Positions 6,929-13,943 of a stretch of 13,943 nucleotides of DNA are shown here, piece after piece. A program made the position numbers and the translations under genes. The notes under the pieces are model-generated. The model had not been told where the DNA came from. It made no database searches and worked only from the letters and a program-made list of their open reading frames with translations. Position 1 is the stretch's first letter. Each line of letters begins with the position of its first letter. This DNA comes from Nitrospina sp. (GTDB lineage Bacteria > Nitrospinota > Nitrospinia > Nitrospinales > Nitrospinaceae): the NCBI GenBank assembly GCA_004357435.1, contig SMVS01000147.1, positions 1 to 13,943 on the forward strand. Direction: 5' to 3'.

Positions 6929-7003
6929 AGGCCAGTAGCTCTAATTGGTTAGAGCGCTAGACTCCAAATCTAGATGTTGGGGGTTCGACTCCCTCCTGGC
7001 CTG
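6929..7003 (+). tRNA. tRNA-Trp (anticodon CCA), no encoded CCA tail
   Basis: A 75-base tRNA. The acceptor AGGCCAG pairs with CTGGCCT, the D arm is GCTC/GAGC, the anticodon stem CTAGA/TCTAG has loop CTCCAAA (anticodon CCA), the T loop is TTCGACT and the discriminator base is G, typical of bacterial tRNA-Trp. The sequence after the discriminator is TCG rather than CCA, so the tail must be added after transcription, unlike the four tRNAs upstream. It stands 98 bases after rpmG and 24 before secE, its usual place. Confidence 0.96.
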
Positions 7004-7027
7004 TCGTTTTTTTTAGGTGACCTGCTT

Positions 7028-7216
7028 ATGCTAGTTAAAGTCAAGGAATTTTTAACGGACGTGAAGGTGGAAGTCAATAAAGTGACTTGGCCTTCGCGCA
7101 AGGAGGCCATCGGCGGAACCATGGTGGTCCTGGTGGTGGTGTTCATCATCGCGGTGTATCTAGGGGTGATCGACACCATCTTGTCTAAAATTGTTGAAAG
7201 TGTGATTTCCGGTTGA
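7028..7216 (+). CDS. secE: Preprotein translocase subunit SecE
   Basis: A 62-residue single-span SecE, the short form common outside the enterobacteria. The cytoplasmic amphipathic part has the conserved EVNKVTWPSRKEA (about 16-28), followed by one transmembrane helix (about 31-49, rich in V and I). SecE clamps SecY in the SecYEG protein-export channel of the inner membrane. The ATG at 7028 is fixed by a strong AGGTGA seven bases upstream; the frame extends back to 6974, but those codons lie inside tRNA-Trp and are not SecE-like. nusG begins 3 bases after the stop, the classic secE-nusG coupling. Confidence 0.95.
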   Translation: MLVKVKEFLTDVKVEVNKVTWPSRKEAIGGTMVVLVVVFIIAVYLGVIDTILSKIVESVISG

Positions 7217-7219
7217 GTT

Positions 7220-7771
7220 ATGGGCACTGAAATGGAAGCCAGCGTGGGTAAAGAGTGGTATGTGGTGCACACCTATTCCGGCTATGAAAACAAGGTTAAA
7301 GTCAGCCTTGAGGATCGGTTCGCCAACTCGGGTGTGCAGGATAAACTGGGCGAGGTGGTCATTCCCACCGAAGAAGTGGTGGAGATCCGCAAAGGCAAGA
7401 AAAAGGTCAGTTCCAGAAAATTTTTCCCCGGATATATTTTGGTCAATGTCGAGATGGATCGGGATATCTGGTATTTGATAAAAAATACCCCGAAGGTCAC
7501 CGGGTTTCCCGGCGGCGCCTCTCCCGCTCCGTTGACCGTGGAGGAGGTGAAGTTGGTGATGGCTCAGATTAAAGGTGAGTCTGATCGGCCCAAACCGAAA
7601 TTTTCCTTTGAAAGAGGGGAGAGTGTGCGAGTCATTGACGGCCCCTTCAATAATTTCAATGGTACCGTGGAGGAAGTCAATCCAGATAAAGGCAAGGTCA
7701 AGGTTATGGTCTCCATTTTCGGGCGGGCGACGCCGGTGGAATTGGAGTTTCCCCAGATTGAAAGAGTTTGA
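7220..7771 (+). CDS. nusG: Transcription termination/antitermination factor NusG
   Basis: A 183-residue NusG, normal size. The NGN domain covers about residues 10-115, with WYVVHTYSGYENKV (13-26), PTEEVVEIRKGKK and FFPGYILV (68-75), which bind the RNA polymerase clamp. A linker leads to the KOW domain (about 130-165: GESVRVIDGPFNNFNGTVEE), which binds S10 or Rho. NusG increases elongation speed and links transcription to translation or Rho termination. The start at 7220 leaves a 3-base gap after secE; ATG at 7232 (Met5) is an alternative, as the upstream Shine-Dalgarno is weak. rplK follows after 28 bases. Confidence 0.96.
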   Translation: MGTEMEASVGKEWYVVHTYSGYENKVKVSLEDRFANSGVQDKLGEVVIPTEEVVEIRKGKKKVSSRKFFPGYILVNVEMDRDIWYLIKNTPKVTGFPGGASPAPLTVEEVKLVMAQIKGESDRPKPKFSFERGESVRVIDGPFNNFNGTVEEVNPDKGKVKVMVSIFGRATPVELEFPQIERV

Positions 7772-7799
7772 CGAGAATTTTACCAAAGGATTCTGAGAC

Positions 7800-8225
7800 A
7801 TGGCTAAGAAAGTTATAGGGCTGGTTAAATTGCAGATCGCGGCGGGTCAGGCCACACCGTCTCCGCCGGTGGGACCGGCTCTTGGACAGAATGGCGTCAA
7901 CATCATGGAGTTTTGTAAAGCCTTCAACTCCAAGACTCAAGGGCAGGAGGGCATGATCATTCCGGTCGTCATCACTGTCTACGAGGACCGATCGTTTACG
8001 TTCATCACCAAATCGCCGCCGGCGGCCGTGTTGCTGAAGCAGGCGGCGGGAATCGCCAAGGGATCGTCCAACCCCAGTAAGGAGTTTGTGGGCAAAGTCA
8101 CCCGGGCGCAGTTGGAAGAGATTGCGAGTTTGAAAAAAGAAGACCTGAATGCTTATGACGTGGATCAGGCCGTGAGGATTATCGAGGGGTCCGCCAAAAG
8201 TATGGGGATCCAGGTTGAAGGTTGA
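7800..8225 (+). CDS. rplK: 50S ribosomal protein L11
   Basis: A 141-residue L11, exactly the usual length. The N-terminal domain has the proline-rich PSPPVGPALGQNGVNI (about 21-36), the thiostrepton-binding face, and the C-terminal domain, which binds the 23S rRNA GTPase-associated centre, ends with the usual GSAKSMGI. L11 is needed for factor-dependent GTP hydrolysis and RelA activation. The start is set by AAGGA nine bases before the ATG. rplA follows after 21 bases. In E. coli L1 represses rplKA through a site before rplK; the 28-base gap here is too short to show such a structure with confidence. Confidence 0.97.
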   Translation: MAKKVIGLVKLQIAAGQATPSPPVGPALGQNGVNIMEFCKAFNSKTQGQEGMIIPVVITVYEDRSFTFITKSPPAAVLLKQAAGIAKGSSNPSKEFVGKVTRAQLEEIASLKKEDLNAYDVDQAVRIIEGSAKSMGIQVEG

Positions 8226-8246
8226 TTCTGAACGAAGGTATTGATT

Positions 8247-8936
8247 ATGGCTAAGCGTGGGAAGCATTACCGGGCGGCGGCGGAAAAAATCGACCCGGTG
8301 AAAAAGTATGAATTGTCCGATGCGTTGCAACTGGCGAAAGATGGCGTGTCCGCTAAATTCGACCAGTCGGTGGACGTGGCGGTGCGGTTGGGAGTGGACC
8401 CCCGAAAGGCTGATCAGAATATCCGCGGCAGTGTGGTTTTGCCCAAGGGCACCGGCAAAAAATTCAGAATCCTGGTGTTCGCCAAAGGGGACAAGGAAAA
8501 AGAGGCCCTCGATGCCGGCGCTGAGTTTGCCGGTGGCGAAGATCTGGCCAAAAAAATACAGGGTGGATGGGTGGATTTCGACCGAGTGGTGGCGACTCCC
8601 GATATGATGGGCACGGTCGGCAAGCTGGGTAAAATTCTGGGCCCGCGCGGCTTGATGCCCAATCCCAAAACCGGCACCGTGACTTTTGAGGTGAAGGAGG
8701 CCGTCCAGCTGATTCAAGCGGGCAAAGTGGATTTTCGGGTGGACAAGTCCGGCATCATTCACGCCTCGGTCGGCAAGGTGAGCTTCTCAGTGGAAGACCT
8801 TGCTGAAAATTTTAAAGAGCTGATGTCAGTCCTCGTAAAAATGAAACCGCCCACAGCGAAGGGCCATTACGTGCAGACGATTTCCCTGTCGACGACTATG
8901 GGGCCGGGAATCAAGGTGGCTTCTGCCGCTTTCTGA
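8247..8936 (+). CDS. rplA: 50S ribosomal protein L1
   Basis: A 229-residue L1, the normal size. The start MAKRGKHYRAAAEKID, the core DQSVDVAVRLGVDPRKADQNIRG region and the GPRGLMPNPKTGTVT loop (about 128-141) are diagnostic. L1 forms the mobile stalk that helps release deacylated tRNA from the E site and in many bacteria represses its own operon. I place the start at ATG 8247 because GAAGG lies eight bases upstream and the protein then begins in the canonical way; an in-frame TTG at 8241 would add two residues. A 61-base gap separates it from rplJ. Confidence 0.97.
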   Translation: MAKRGKHYRAAAEKIDPVKKYELSDALQLAKDGVSAKFDQSVDVAVRLGVDPRKADQNIRGSVVLPKGTGKKFRILVFAKGDKEKEALDAGAEFAGGEDLAKKIQGGWVDFDRVVATPDMMGTVGKLGKILGPRGLMPNPKTGTVTFEVKEAVQLIQAGKVDFRVDKSGIIHASVGKVSFSVEDLAENFKELMSVLVKMKPPTAKGHYVQTISLSTTMGPGIKVASAAF

Positions 8937-8997
8937 GGGAAGTTCGCGGGCGATTTGAAAAAAATAAATTGACGGTTTTTGGGAAAGGATTTGCGTT

Positions 8998-9525
8998 GTG
9001 CCAACACCAGCCAAACAACAAGCGATCGATGAGTTGAACGAGGTGTTCAGCCGGGCCAAGTCAGCGGTGCTGACCAATTATCAGGGCATTCCGGCGGATG
9101 AGCTGACGGCGTTCCGGGCTGAAATGAAAAGCCGATCGCTCGAGTTCAGGGTGACGAAGAATACTTTGGCGCAGATCGCCGTCAAGGGCACGCCTTTTGA
9201 GGCTCTCCAATCGGAATTCAAAGGGCCTGTGTCTTTATTGGTCAGTTTTGATGATCTGGTCGCTCCCGCCAAGGCATTGTCGGATTATGCCAAGTCGGGT
9301 GCTAAGAATAACCCGAAAGTCCTCTGTGGGCTGGTCGATGGTAAAGCGATCAGTGCGGAGGAAGTCAAGGTTTTATCCAATTTGCCCTCGAGGGAGGTCT
9401 TGCTTTCACAGATATTGTCCGTTTTTCAGGGACCCACCACGCAATTCGCGGGTGTGTTCAGCAGTCTGTTGCGGAAACTGGTTGGGACTCTGGAAGCCGT
9501 CAAAGAGAAAAAAGCCCAGGGCTGA
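8998..9525 (+). CDS. rplJ: 50S ribosomal protein L10
   Basis: A 175-residue L10, usual size. The N-terminal rRNA-binding domain contains LTNYQGIPADELTAFR and the RVTKNTLAQIA segment. The C-terminal helix (about 135-170) is where L7/L12 dimers bind to build the stalk. The start is a GTG at 8998, supported by AAAGGA eight bases upstream and by the canonical beginning. In E. coli L10 (with L12) represses rplJL through a leader structure; the 61-base gap upstream is short for that and I see no convincing copy of it. rplL follows after 79 bases. Confidence 0.97.
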   Translation: MPTPAKQQAIDELNEVFSRAKSAVLTNYQGIPADELTAFRAEMKSRSLEFRVTKNTLAQIAVKGTPFEALQSEFKGPVSLLVSFDDLVAPAKALSDYAKSGAKNNPKVLCGLVDGKAISAEEVKVLSNLPSREVLLSQILSVFQGPTTQFAGVFSSLLRKLVGTLEAVKEKKAQG

Positions 9526-9604
9526 TGGCCCGGCGGGGGTTCAATACGAAATTGTCTATTACTTCGAAAATTAAAGTTCAAAAATTCATGAAAGGAACAT
9601 TCTA

Positions 9605-9979
9605 ATGGCTGCAACCAAGGAAGATGTTATCTCCTTCATTGACAACATGAGTGTGTTAGAGATGTCGGAATTCGTTAAGGAACTGGAAGACAAATATGGT
9701 GTCACTGCCGCCGCGCCGGCTATGATGATGGCTCCTGGGGCGGGTGACGAAGCCGCGGTAGAGGAAAAAACAGAGTTTGATGTCATTCTCACTTCGTCTG
9801 GCGAGAAGAAGATTCAGGTGATCAAAGAAGTGCGCTCGATCACCAGTCTCGGGCTTAAAGACGCTAAGGATCTGGTGGAAGCCGCTCCGAAAGCGATCAA
9901 GGAAGGCATCAAGAAAGAGGAGGCGGAAGAAATTCAGAAGAGAATTGAGGAGGCTGGCGGCACCGTTGAAATTAAGTAA
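9605..9979 (+). CDS. rplL: 50S ribosomal protein L7/L12
   Basis: A 124-residue L7/L12, usual size. The N-terminal dimerisation domain (about 1-35) ends with KYGV. An Ala/Met-rich flexible hinge (about 36-52, AAAPAMMMAPGAGDEAA) leads to the C-terminal domain that recruits GTPase factors, including KIQVIKEVRSITSLGLKDAK and the final GGTVEIK. Several dimers bind L10 and form the ribosomal stalk. The ATG is preceded by AAAGGA eight bases upstream, the strongest Shine-Dalgarno in this stretch, as expected for a protein made in several copies per ribosome. rpoB starts 56 bases later. Confidence 0.97.
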   Translation: MAATKEDVISFIDNMSVLEMSEFVKELEDKYGVTAAAPAMMMAPGAGDEAAVEEKTEFDVILTSSGEKKIQVIKEVRSITSLGLKDAKDLVEAAPKAIKEGIKKEEAEEIQKRIEEAGGTVEIK

Positions 9980-10000
9980 TCCGTTTTATGATTTTCGGAT
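9979..10000 (+). other. Small hairpin in the rplL-rpoB gap
   Basis: ATCCG (9979-9983) can pair with CGGAT (9996-10000) across 12 bases. In E. coli the rplL-rpoB gap holds an attenuator and an RNase III site that lower rpoB expression relative to the ribosomal genes. This hairpin lacks a following T-run, so any similar role is speculative. Confidence 0.2.
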
Positions 10001-10035
10001 AATCGTTTAATTTTAACAGGGGATACCAACGCTTT

Positions 10036-13000
10036 ATGCCTAATCCAAAGACCGATGAATTGCTGAACAGCCCGCGGGAAAGGTTGAACTTTTCCAAGAT
10101 CCCGACGGTGATAGAGATACCCAACCTGATTGAAATCCAGATAAAATCCTTCGAGAGTTTTATTCAAACGGAGACGGCGCCGAAGGACCGTAAAATTCAG
10201 GGGCTGGAGGAAGTGTTTCAAGATGTGTTTCCCATTTCCGACTTGAATATCAATGCGCGCCTGGAGTATGTCGGGTTTGAAATCGGAATTTGGGAGTGTG
10301 GTTGTGGTGAGTATTCAGAATTGGGTGGGCCGGGGGTGGTTTGTCAGTCCTGCGAACAGCCCGTAGTCTTTAAGGAAAAATACAAGCAGAATGAGTGCCG
10401 TCAAAAAGGGCTCACTTACTCAGACCCCATCAAAATCATGGTGCGTATGATTTTGTTTGATCGGGAGCGGATTGACCTGAATGCGCGGGTGCTGAAAGAC
10501 CTTCCGGGCAAGTACCTCGTGGAGGAAGTGAAACGGCCGAATACCAGCAAGACCCTGTTTCCTGCTCGCACCCCCATCGATCAGGCGGTGGTGGAAAAAC
10601 TGCAGAAGGAAAAGGTCACCCAGGTGGTGATTAATTCCGTGCGGGAAGTGAAAGAACAGAAAATTTTTCTGGGCGAAATGCCGCTCATGAGCAATACCGG
10701 CACCTTCATGATCAATGGCGTCGAACGCGTGATCGTGAGCCAGATGCACCGTTCCCCGGGTGCGTTCTTCACCCATGATAAGGGCAAATCCCACATCAGC
10801 GGCAAGTTGCTCTATTCCTGTCGCGTGATTCCCGACCGCGGGTCCTGGCTGGACTTTGAATACGACATCAAGGACATCCTGCACGTCAAGATTGATCGTC
10901 GCAGGAAATTGCCCGCCACGGTTTTGCTCTACGCGTTCGGGATGAGCCGGGAGGAGATCCTGGCGGCATTTTATCCCATCGAGAAAGTGTTTCAGAACCT
11001 CAAGGACGGTCGGATTTTCATGAACAACAAGAACCTTTTGGTCGGAGCGAAGGTGTTGGAGGATGTGGTCGACTCGAAGACCGACGAGGTGGTGATCAAG
11101 TCTGGCAAAAAAGTAACCCCGGCAATATTCAAAAAGCTGGCCAAGATAAGCCGAAGCGGCAAGGTGGAAATCGACCGCGATAGCCTTTTGGGGGCGTTCC
11201 TGGCTGAGGATCTGATCGAAAAGGAGACCGGCGAGGTGGTGGCGGAATCGAATCAGGAAGTGACACCGGAAGTGTTGGAGCTCCTGGCCAAAAACGAGGT
11301 TCCCGAATTTGGTATTCTCCGTATTGACGACGAAAACGCGGACACCACCATCCGCGATACCCTGGCGGTCGCTAAAATCAGAACCGCCGACGACGCGATC
11401 CAGGAAATTTACAAGCGCTTGCGCCCCGGTGACCCGCCCACCAGTGAAATTGCCCGGACCCTGTTCTGGAATCTGTTCTTCAACACCAAACGGTACAACC
11501 TGTCGGTGGTTGGGCGAATGAAGTTGAACCAGAAGTTCAACCTGGACATCTCTCTGGAAAACAGGTTGCTGACCCTGGAAGATATTCTGGCGGTGATGAA
11601 ATACCTGCTGGGACTCAGAAACGGAGTGGGTGCCATAGACGACATTGACCATTTGGGCAACCGGCGGGTGCGCGCCGTTGGCGAATCCCTGGAAAACCAG
11701 TTTCGGGTCGGTCTGGTGCGCATGGAGCGCGCCATCATTGAGCGCATGTCGATTCAGGATTTGGAAGTCTCCATGCCGCACGATCTGATCAATTCCAAAC
11801 CCGTCACCGCCGCCATCAAGGAATTTTTTGGCAGCAGTCAGTTGTCGCAATTCATGGATCAGACCAATCCGTTATCCGAGATCACCCATAAAAGAAGATT
11901 GAGTGCTTTAGGACCGGGTGGATTGACCCGCGAGCGTGCCGGATTTGAAGTCCGGGATGTGCATCCCACGCATTACGGGCGCATTTGTCCTATTGAGACA
12001 CCGGAAGGACCCAATATCGGTCTTATCGCTTCTCTCAGCACCTACGCCCGGGTCAACGAATTTGGTTTCGTCGAAACGCCGTACCGCAAAGTCTCCAAGG
12101 GGCAGGTGACCGACAGCGTAGGATTTTACAACGCCATCGTGGAGGATAAATTCATCATTGCCCAGGCCAATGCCAAGTTGGATGAAAAGAAGCAATTCGT
12201 CAATGAAATCGTGGATGCCCGAAAAGGCGGAGATTTTATTTTATCGCCCAGCGACAAAGTCGATTTGATGGACGTTTCGCCCAAGCAGTTGATCAGTATT
12301 GCGGCTTCTCTCATCCCCTTTCTGGAGAACGATGACGCCAACCGGGCTTTGATGGGATCCAACATGCAGAGGCAGGCGGTGCCGCTGTTGGTTTCGGAGG
12401 CGCCGTTTGTGGGCACCGGTATGGAAGGCATCGTGGCCCGCGATTCGGGAGCGGTGATAATATCTGAAAACGACGGCGAGGTGATCAGTTCCGACGCTTC
12501 CCGCATCGTGGTTCGTTCTTCGGGGAAACATCTCAGGCACCGTCTGGCGAACTCCACCGTCGATATTTACAATCTTTCCAAGTATCAGCGATCCAATCAA
12601 AACACCTGCATCAACCAGCGGACGCTGGTTAAAACCGGCCAAAAGTTGAAGGCCGGAGACGTGATCGCCGACGGACCTTCCACGGACCGCGGGGAATTGG
12701 CGTTGGGGCGGAACGTGCTGGTAGCTTTCATGCCCTGGGACGGCTACAACTTTGAAGATGCCATCGTGATCAGTGAAAAAGTGGTGAAGGAGGATATTTT
12801 TACCTCCATTCATATCGAGGAATTTGAAGTCGAAGCCCGTGACACGAAACAGGGCAAAGAGGAGATCACCCGCGATATCTCCAATGTCGGGGAGGAGGCA
12901 CTGAAAAATCTTGATGACAGTGGCATCATTCGCATCGGGGCCAGCGTCAAGCCGAACGATATTCTGATTGGCAAGATCACGCCGAAAGGGGAAACCCAGT

Positions 13001-13943
13001 TGAGTCCGGAAGAAAAACTTTTGAAGGCCATCTTCGGCGAAAAGGCGGGCGATGTTCGAGACACCTCCATGCGGGTGCCGCCGGGGATTCAGGGAACCGT
13101 GATCGATGTCAAAGTATTTTCCCGTAAGGGCATTGATAAGGACGCCCGGACTCTGGCAATCGAAGAAGAGGAAATTACTAAAGTAGAGAAGGATTTCGGG
13201 GACGAGATCCTAATCGTAAAAAGTGAAACGGAGAAGAAACTGCACTCTCTCCTCTTGGGCAAGGAAGTCTCCAAGGCTACTGCGATCGGACGCAAAAGTT
13301 TTAGCAAGGGTCAAAAGATGGCAGCGGAAGATATGGCGAAGATGCCCGCCAAGGACCTGGTGAAAATTCCCGTCAAAGGCTTGGATGCCAGTGACCTGCT
13401 GGCAATCGAGGAGAGCGGTAAGGGTCAAGTGCGTATTCTCAAAGCCATGATGAATGAGAAAATCGCTAAATTGAAAAAAGGCGATGAACTGGCGCCCGGC
13501 GTCATCAAAATGGTGAAAGTATTTGTGGCGATGAAGCGCAAGCTTCAGGTGGGTGACAAAATGGCCGGACGTCACGGCAACAAGGGCGTGGTCTCCAACA
13601 TCGTGCCTGAGGAAGATATGCCATACATGGAGGACGGCGAGCCGGTGGAGCTCGTCCTGAATCCCCTGGGGGTTCCCTCCCGCATGAATGTCGGGCAGAT
13701 CCTGGAAACCAATCTCGGCATGGCCGCCAAAGTCAGCGGTCAATTCATGGCGACGCCGGTGTTCGACGGCGCCCGGGAAGCGGATGTGCGGCGACTGCTC
13801 ACCGAGGCCGGTTGCCCCCCTTCCGGCGAGGTGACGTTGTATGACGGGCGCAACGGCGAACCCTTCCATCAGAAAGTCATGGTGGGTTACATCTATTTGC
13901 TCAAACTGCATCATTTGGTCGATGATAAAATTCACGCGCGCTC
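10036..13943 (+). CDS. rpoB: RNA polymerase beta subunit, 3' end outside window
   Basis: 1302 codons of RpoB; about 105 C-terminal residues are missing if the end resembles E. coli. The frame is open throughout. The ATG has AGGGGA 12 bases upstream. Core motifs are intact: the rifampicin region GSSQLSQFMDQ to SALGPGG (599-627, with Asp608, His618 and Ser623 matching the sensitive-type residues at E. coli 516, 526 and 531), the active-site lysines in GDKMAGRHGNKG (Lys1175, Lys1183), and His1300 near the cut (E. coli His1237). An i4-type region (about 334-436) has two tandem sandwich-like modules, as in E. coli. An i9-type insert is present after RKGIDKDARTLA. An approximately 47-residue insert that E. 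coli has before ATPVFDGA is absent. Two extra segments near the N-terminus (about 85-115 and 146-201) are absent from E. coli beta. rpoC should follow just downstream. Confidence 0.98.
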   Translation, partial: MPNPKTDELLNSPRERLNFSKIPTVIEIPNLIEIQIKSFESFIQTETAPKDRKIQGLEEVFQDVFPISDLNINARLEYVGFEIGIWECGCGEYSELGGPGVVCQSCEQPVVFKEKYKQNECRQKGLTYSDPIKIMVRMILFDRERIDLNARVLKDLPGKYLVEEVKRPNTSKTLFPARTPIDQAVVEKLQKEKVTQVVINSVREVKEQKIFLGEMPLMSNTGTFMINGVERVIVSQMHRSPGAFFTHDKGKSHISGKLLYSCRVIPDRGSWLDFEYDIKDILHVKIDRRRKLPATVLLYAFGMSREEILAAFYPIEKVFQNLKDGRIFMNNKNLLVGAKVLEDVVDSKTDEVVIKSGKKVTPAIFKKLAKISRSGKVEIDRDSLLGAFLAEDLIEKETGEVVAESNQEVTPEVLELLAKNEVPEFGILRIDDENADTTIRDTLAVAKIRTADDAIQEIYKRLRPGDPPTSEIARTLFWNLFFNTKRYNLSVVGRMKLNQKFNLDISLENRLLTLEDILAVMKYLLGLRNGVGAIDDIDHLGNRRVRAVGESLENQFRVGLVRMERAIIERMSIQDLEVSMPHDLINSKPVTAAIKEFFGSSQLSQFMDQTNPLSEITHKRRLSALGPGGLTRERAGFEVRDVHPTHYGRICPIETPEGPNIGLIASLSTYARVNEFGFVETPYRKVSKGQVTDSVGFYNAIVEDKFIIAQANAKLDEKKQFVNEIVDARKGGDFILSPSDKVDLMDVSPKQLISIAASLIPFLENDDANRALMGSNMQRQAVPLLVSEAPFVGTGMEGIVARDSGAVIISENDGEVISSDASRIVVRSSGKHLRHRLANSTVDIYNLSKYQRSNQNTCINQRTLVKTGQKLKAGDVIADGPSTDRGELALGRNVLVAFMPWDGYNFEDAIVISEKVVKEDIFTSIHIEEFEVEARDTKQGKEEITRDISNVGEEALKNLDDSGIIRIGASVKPNDILIGKITPKGETQLSPEEKLLKAIFGEKAGDVRDTSMRVPPGIQGTVIDVKVFSRKGIDKDARTLAIEEEEITKVEKDFGDEILIVKSETEKKLHSLLLGKEVSKATAIGRKSFSKGQKMAAEDMAKMPAKDLVKIPVKGLDASDLLAIEESGKGQVRILKAMMNEKIAKLKKGDELAPGVIKMVKVFVAMKRKLQVGDKMAGRHGNKGVVSNIVPEEDMPYMEDGEPVELVLNPLGVPSRMNVGQILETNLGMAAKVSGQFMATPVFDGAREADVRRLLTEAGCPPSGEVTLYDGRNGEPFHQKVMVGYIYLLKLHHLVDDKIHAR
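10288..10380 (+). other. Zinc-ribbon insert in RpoB, resembling the beta-prime zinc ribbon
   Basis: Within rpoB, residues 85-115 replace the short linker that in E. coli beta joins SYRLG to QECQIRG. The segment holds Cys88, Cys90, Cys103 and Cys106 (CxC-x12-CxxC), with G-E-Y-x2-L-x3-GVVC between the pairs. From memory, E. coli beta-prime has Cys70, Cys72, Cys85 and Cys88 with CGKY-x2-L-x3-GVVC, the same spacing and core. The reading frame and flanks (EYVGFEIG before, ECRQKGLTYSDP after) are normal beta sequence, so this is an in-frame insertion, not an error. Zinc binding and a common origin with the beta-prime ribbon are inferences. Confidence 0.75.
10471..10638 (+). other. Sandwich-module (BBM-like) insert in RpoB
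   Basis: Residues 146-201 of RpoB stand between VRMILFDRER and VREVKEQKIFLGEMPLM, where E. coli has only about five residues (APEGT). The part GKYLVEEVKRPNTSKTLF then DQAVVEKLQKEKVTQVVI follows the pattern of the beta/beta-prime sandwich module: G-hydrophobic-acidic strand, T/S-rich turn, short strand, a helix of type xxLLxKL, and a final V-x-V strand. Two modules of this pattern occur at about 334-386 and 387-436 of the same protein. This would be a third copy in the N-terminal lobe. Similarity was judged by eye. Confidence 0.55.

Noticed and set aside
6974..7027. N-terminal extension of secE
   Set aside because: It overlaps tRNA-Trp, and a strong AGGTGA is placed correctly for the ATG at 7028.
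7704..8762. A 352-residue open frame on the minus strand opposite rplK and rplA
   Set aside because: It spans two well-supported genes and their gap, and the sequence is typical antisense composition with no recognisable domain.
8937..8997. L10 leader autoregulatory structure before rplJ
   Set aside because: The gap is only 61 bases and I could not find the paired stems expected for it.
9519..9531. GGGC/GCCC hairpin at the end of rplJ
   Set aside because: A four-base-pair stem without a T-run, partly inside the coding region; not enough for a terminator.
10420..11850. A 476-residue open frame on the minus strand opposite rpoB
   Set aside because: It lies wholly antisense to conserved beta sequence; its composition (rich in His, Gln, Phe, Val) is the usual mirror of a GC-biased coding strand, and no family is recognisable.

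Overview
The window comes from the chromosome of a Gram-negative bacterium. Lipid A and Kdo genes (lpxK and two waaA-type genes) show an outer membrane with lipopolysaccharide. The right half carries the highly conserved tRNA - rpmG - secE - nusG - rplKAJL - rpoB cluster. The RpoB sequence and the order of the tRNAs look proteobacterial-like (deltaproteobacteria or Nitrospinota-type). This lineage guess is an inference from remembered family sequences and is weak. No mobile elements, CRISPR arrays or prophage genes are visible; this is core chromosome.

Layout. (1) 1-271: the 3' end of a sodium/solute symporter of the PutP type. (2) 306-2827, minus strand: two tandem Kdo-transferase-like genes with a 4-base overlap. 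(3) 2987-5856, plus strand: lpxK, a small membrane methyltransferase-like protein and a metal-dependent amidohydrolase. lpxK and the waaA pair diverge from a 159-base gap, so the lipid A 4'-kinase and Kdo transfer steps sit back to back. (4) 5857-6104: a non-coding gap with two weak terminator-like hairpins followed by a good sigma70-type promoter (TTGACA, 18 bases, TAATAT). (5) 6105-6586: four tRNA genes, Thr(TGT), Tyr(GTA), Gly(TCC) and Thr(GGT). In many proteobacteria these are followed by tuf; here tuf is absent and rpmG follows, then tRNA-Trp. (6) 7028-13943: secE, nusG, rplK, rplA, rplJ, rplL and rpoB (cut by the window end), all on the plus strand and closely spaced.

Most of the content is ordinary. 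The best candidate for something unusual lies inside rpoB. Near its N-terminus the beta subunit carries two extra segments that E. coli beta lacks. The first (residues about 85-115) is a four-cysteine zinc ribbon with the pattern CxC-x12-CxxC. Its G-x-Y-x2-L-x3-GVVC core closely matches the zinc ribbon normally found at the N-terminus of the other large subunit, beta-prime (RpoC). The second (about 146-201) resembles the beta/beta-prime sandwich module that also occurs twice in the ordinary beta i4 region further along the same protein. Beta therefore seems to have gained beta-prime-like parts. Secondary points are the tandem waaA paralogues, one with a changed acidic motif, and the missing tuf.
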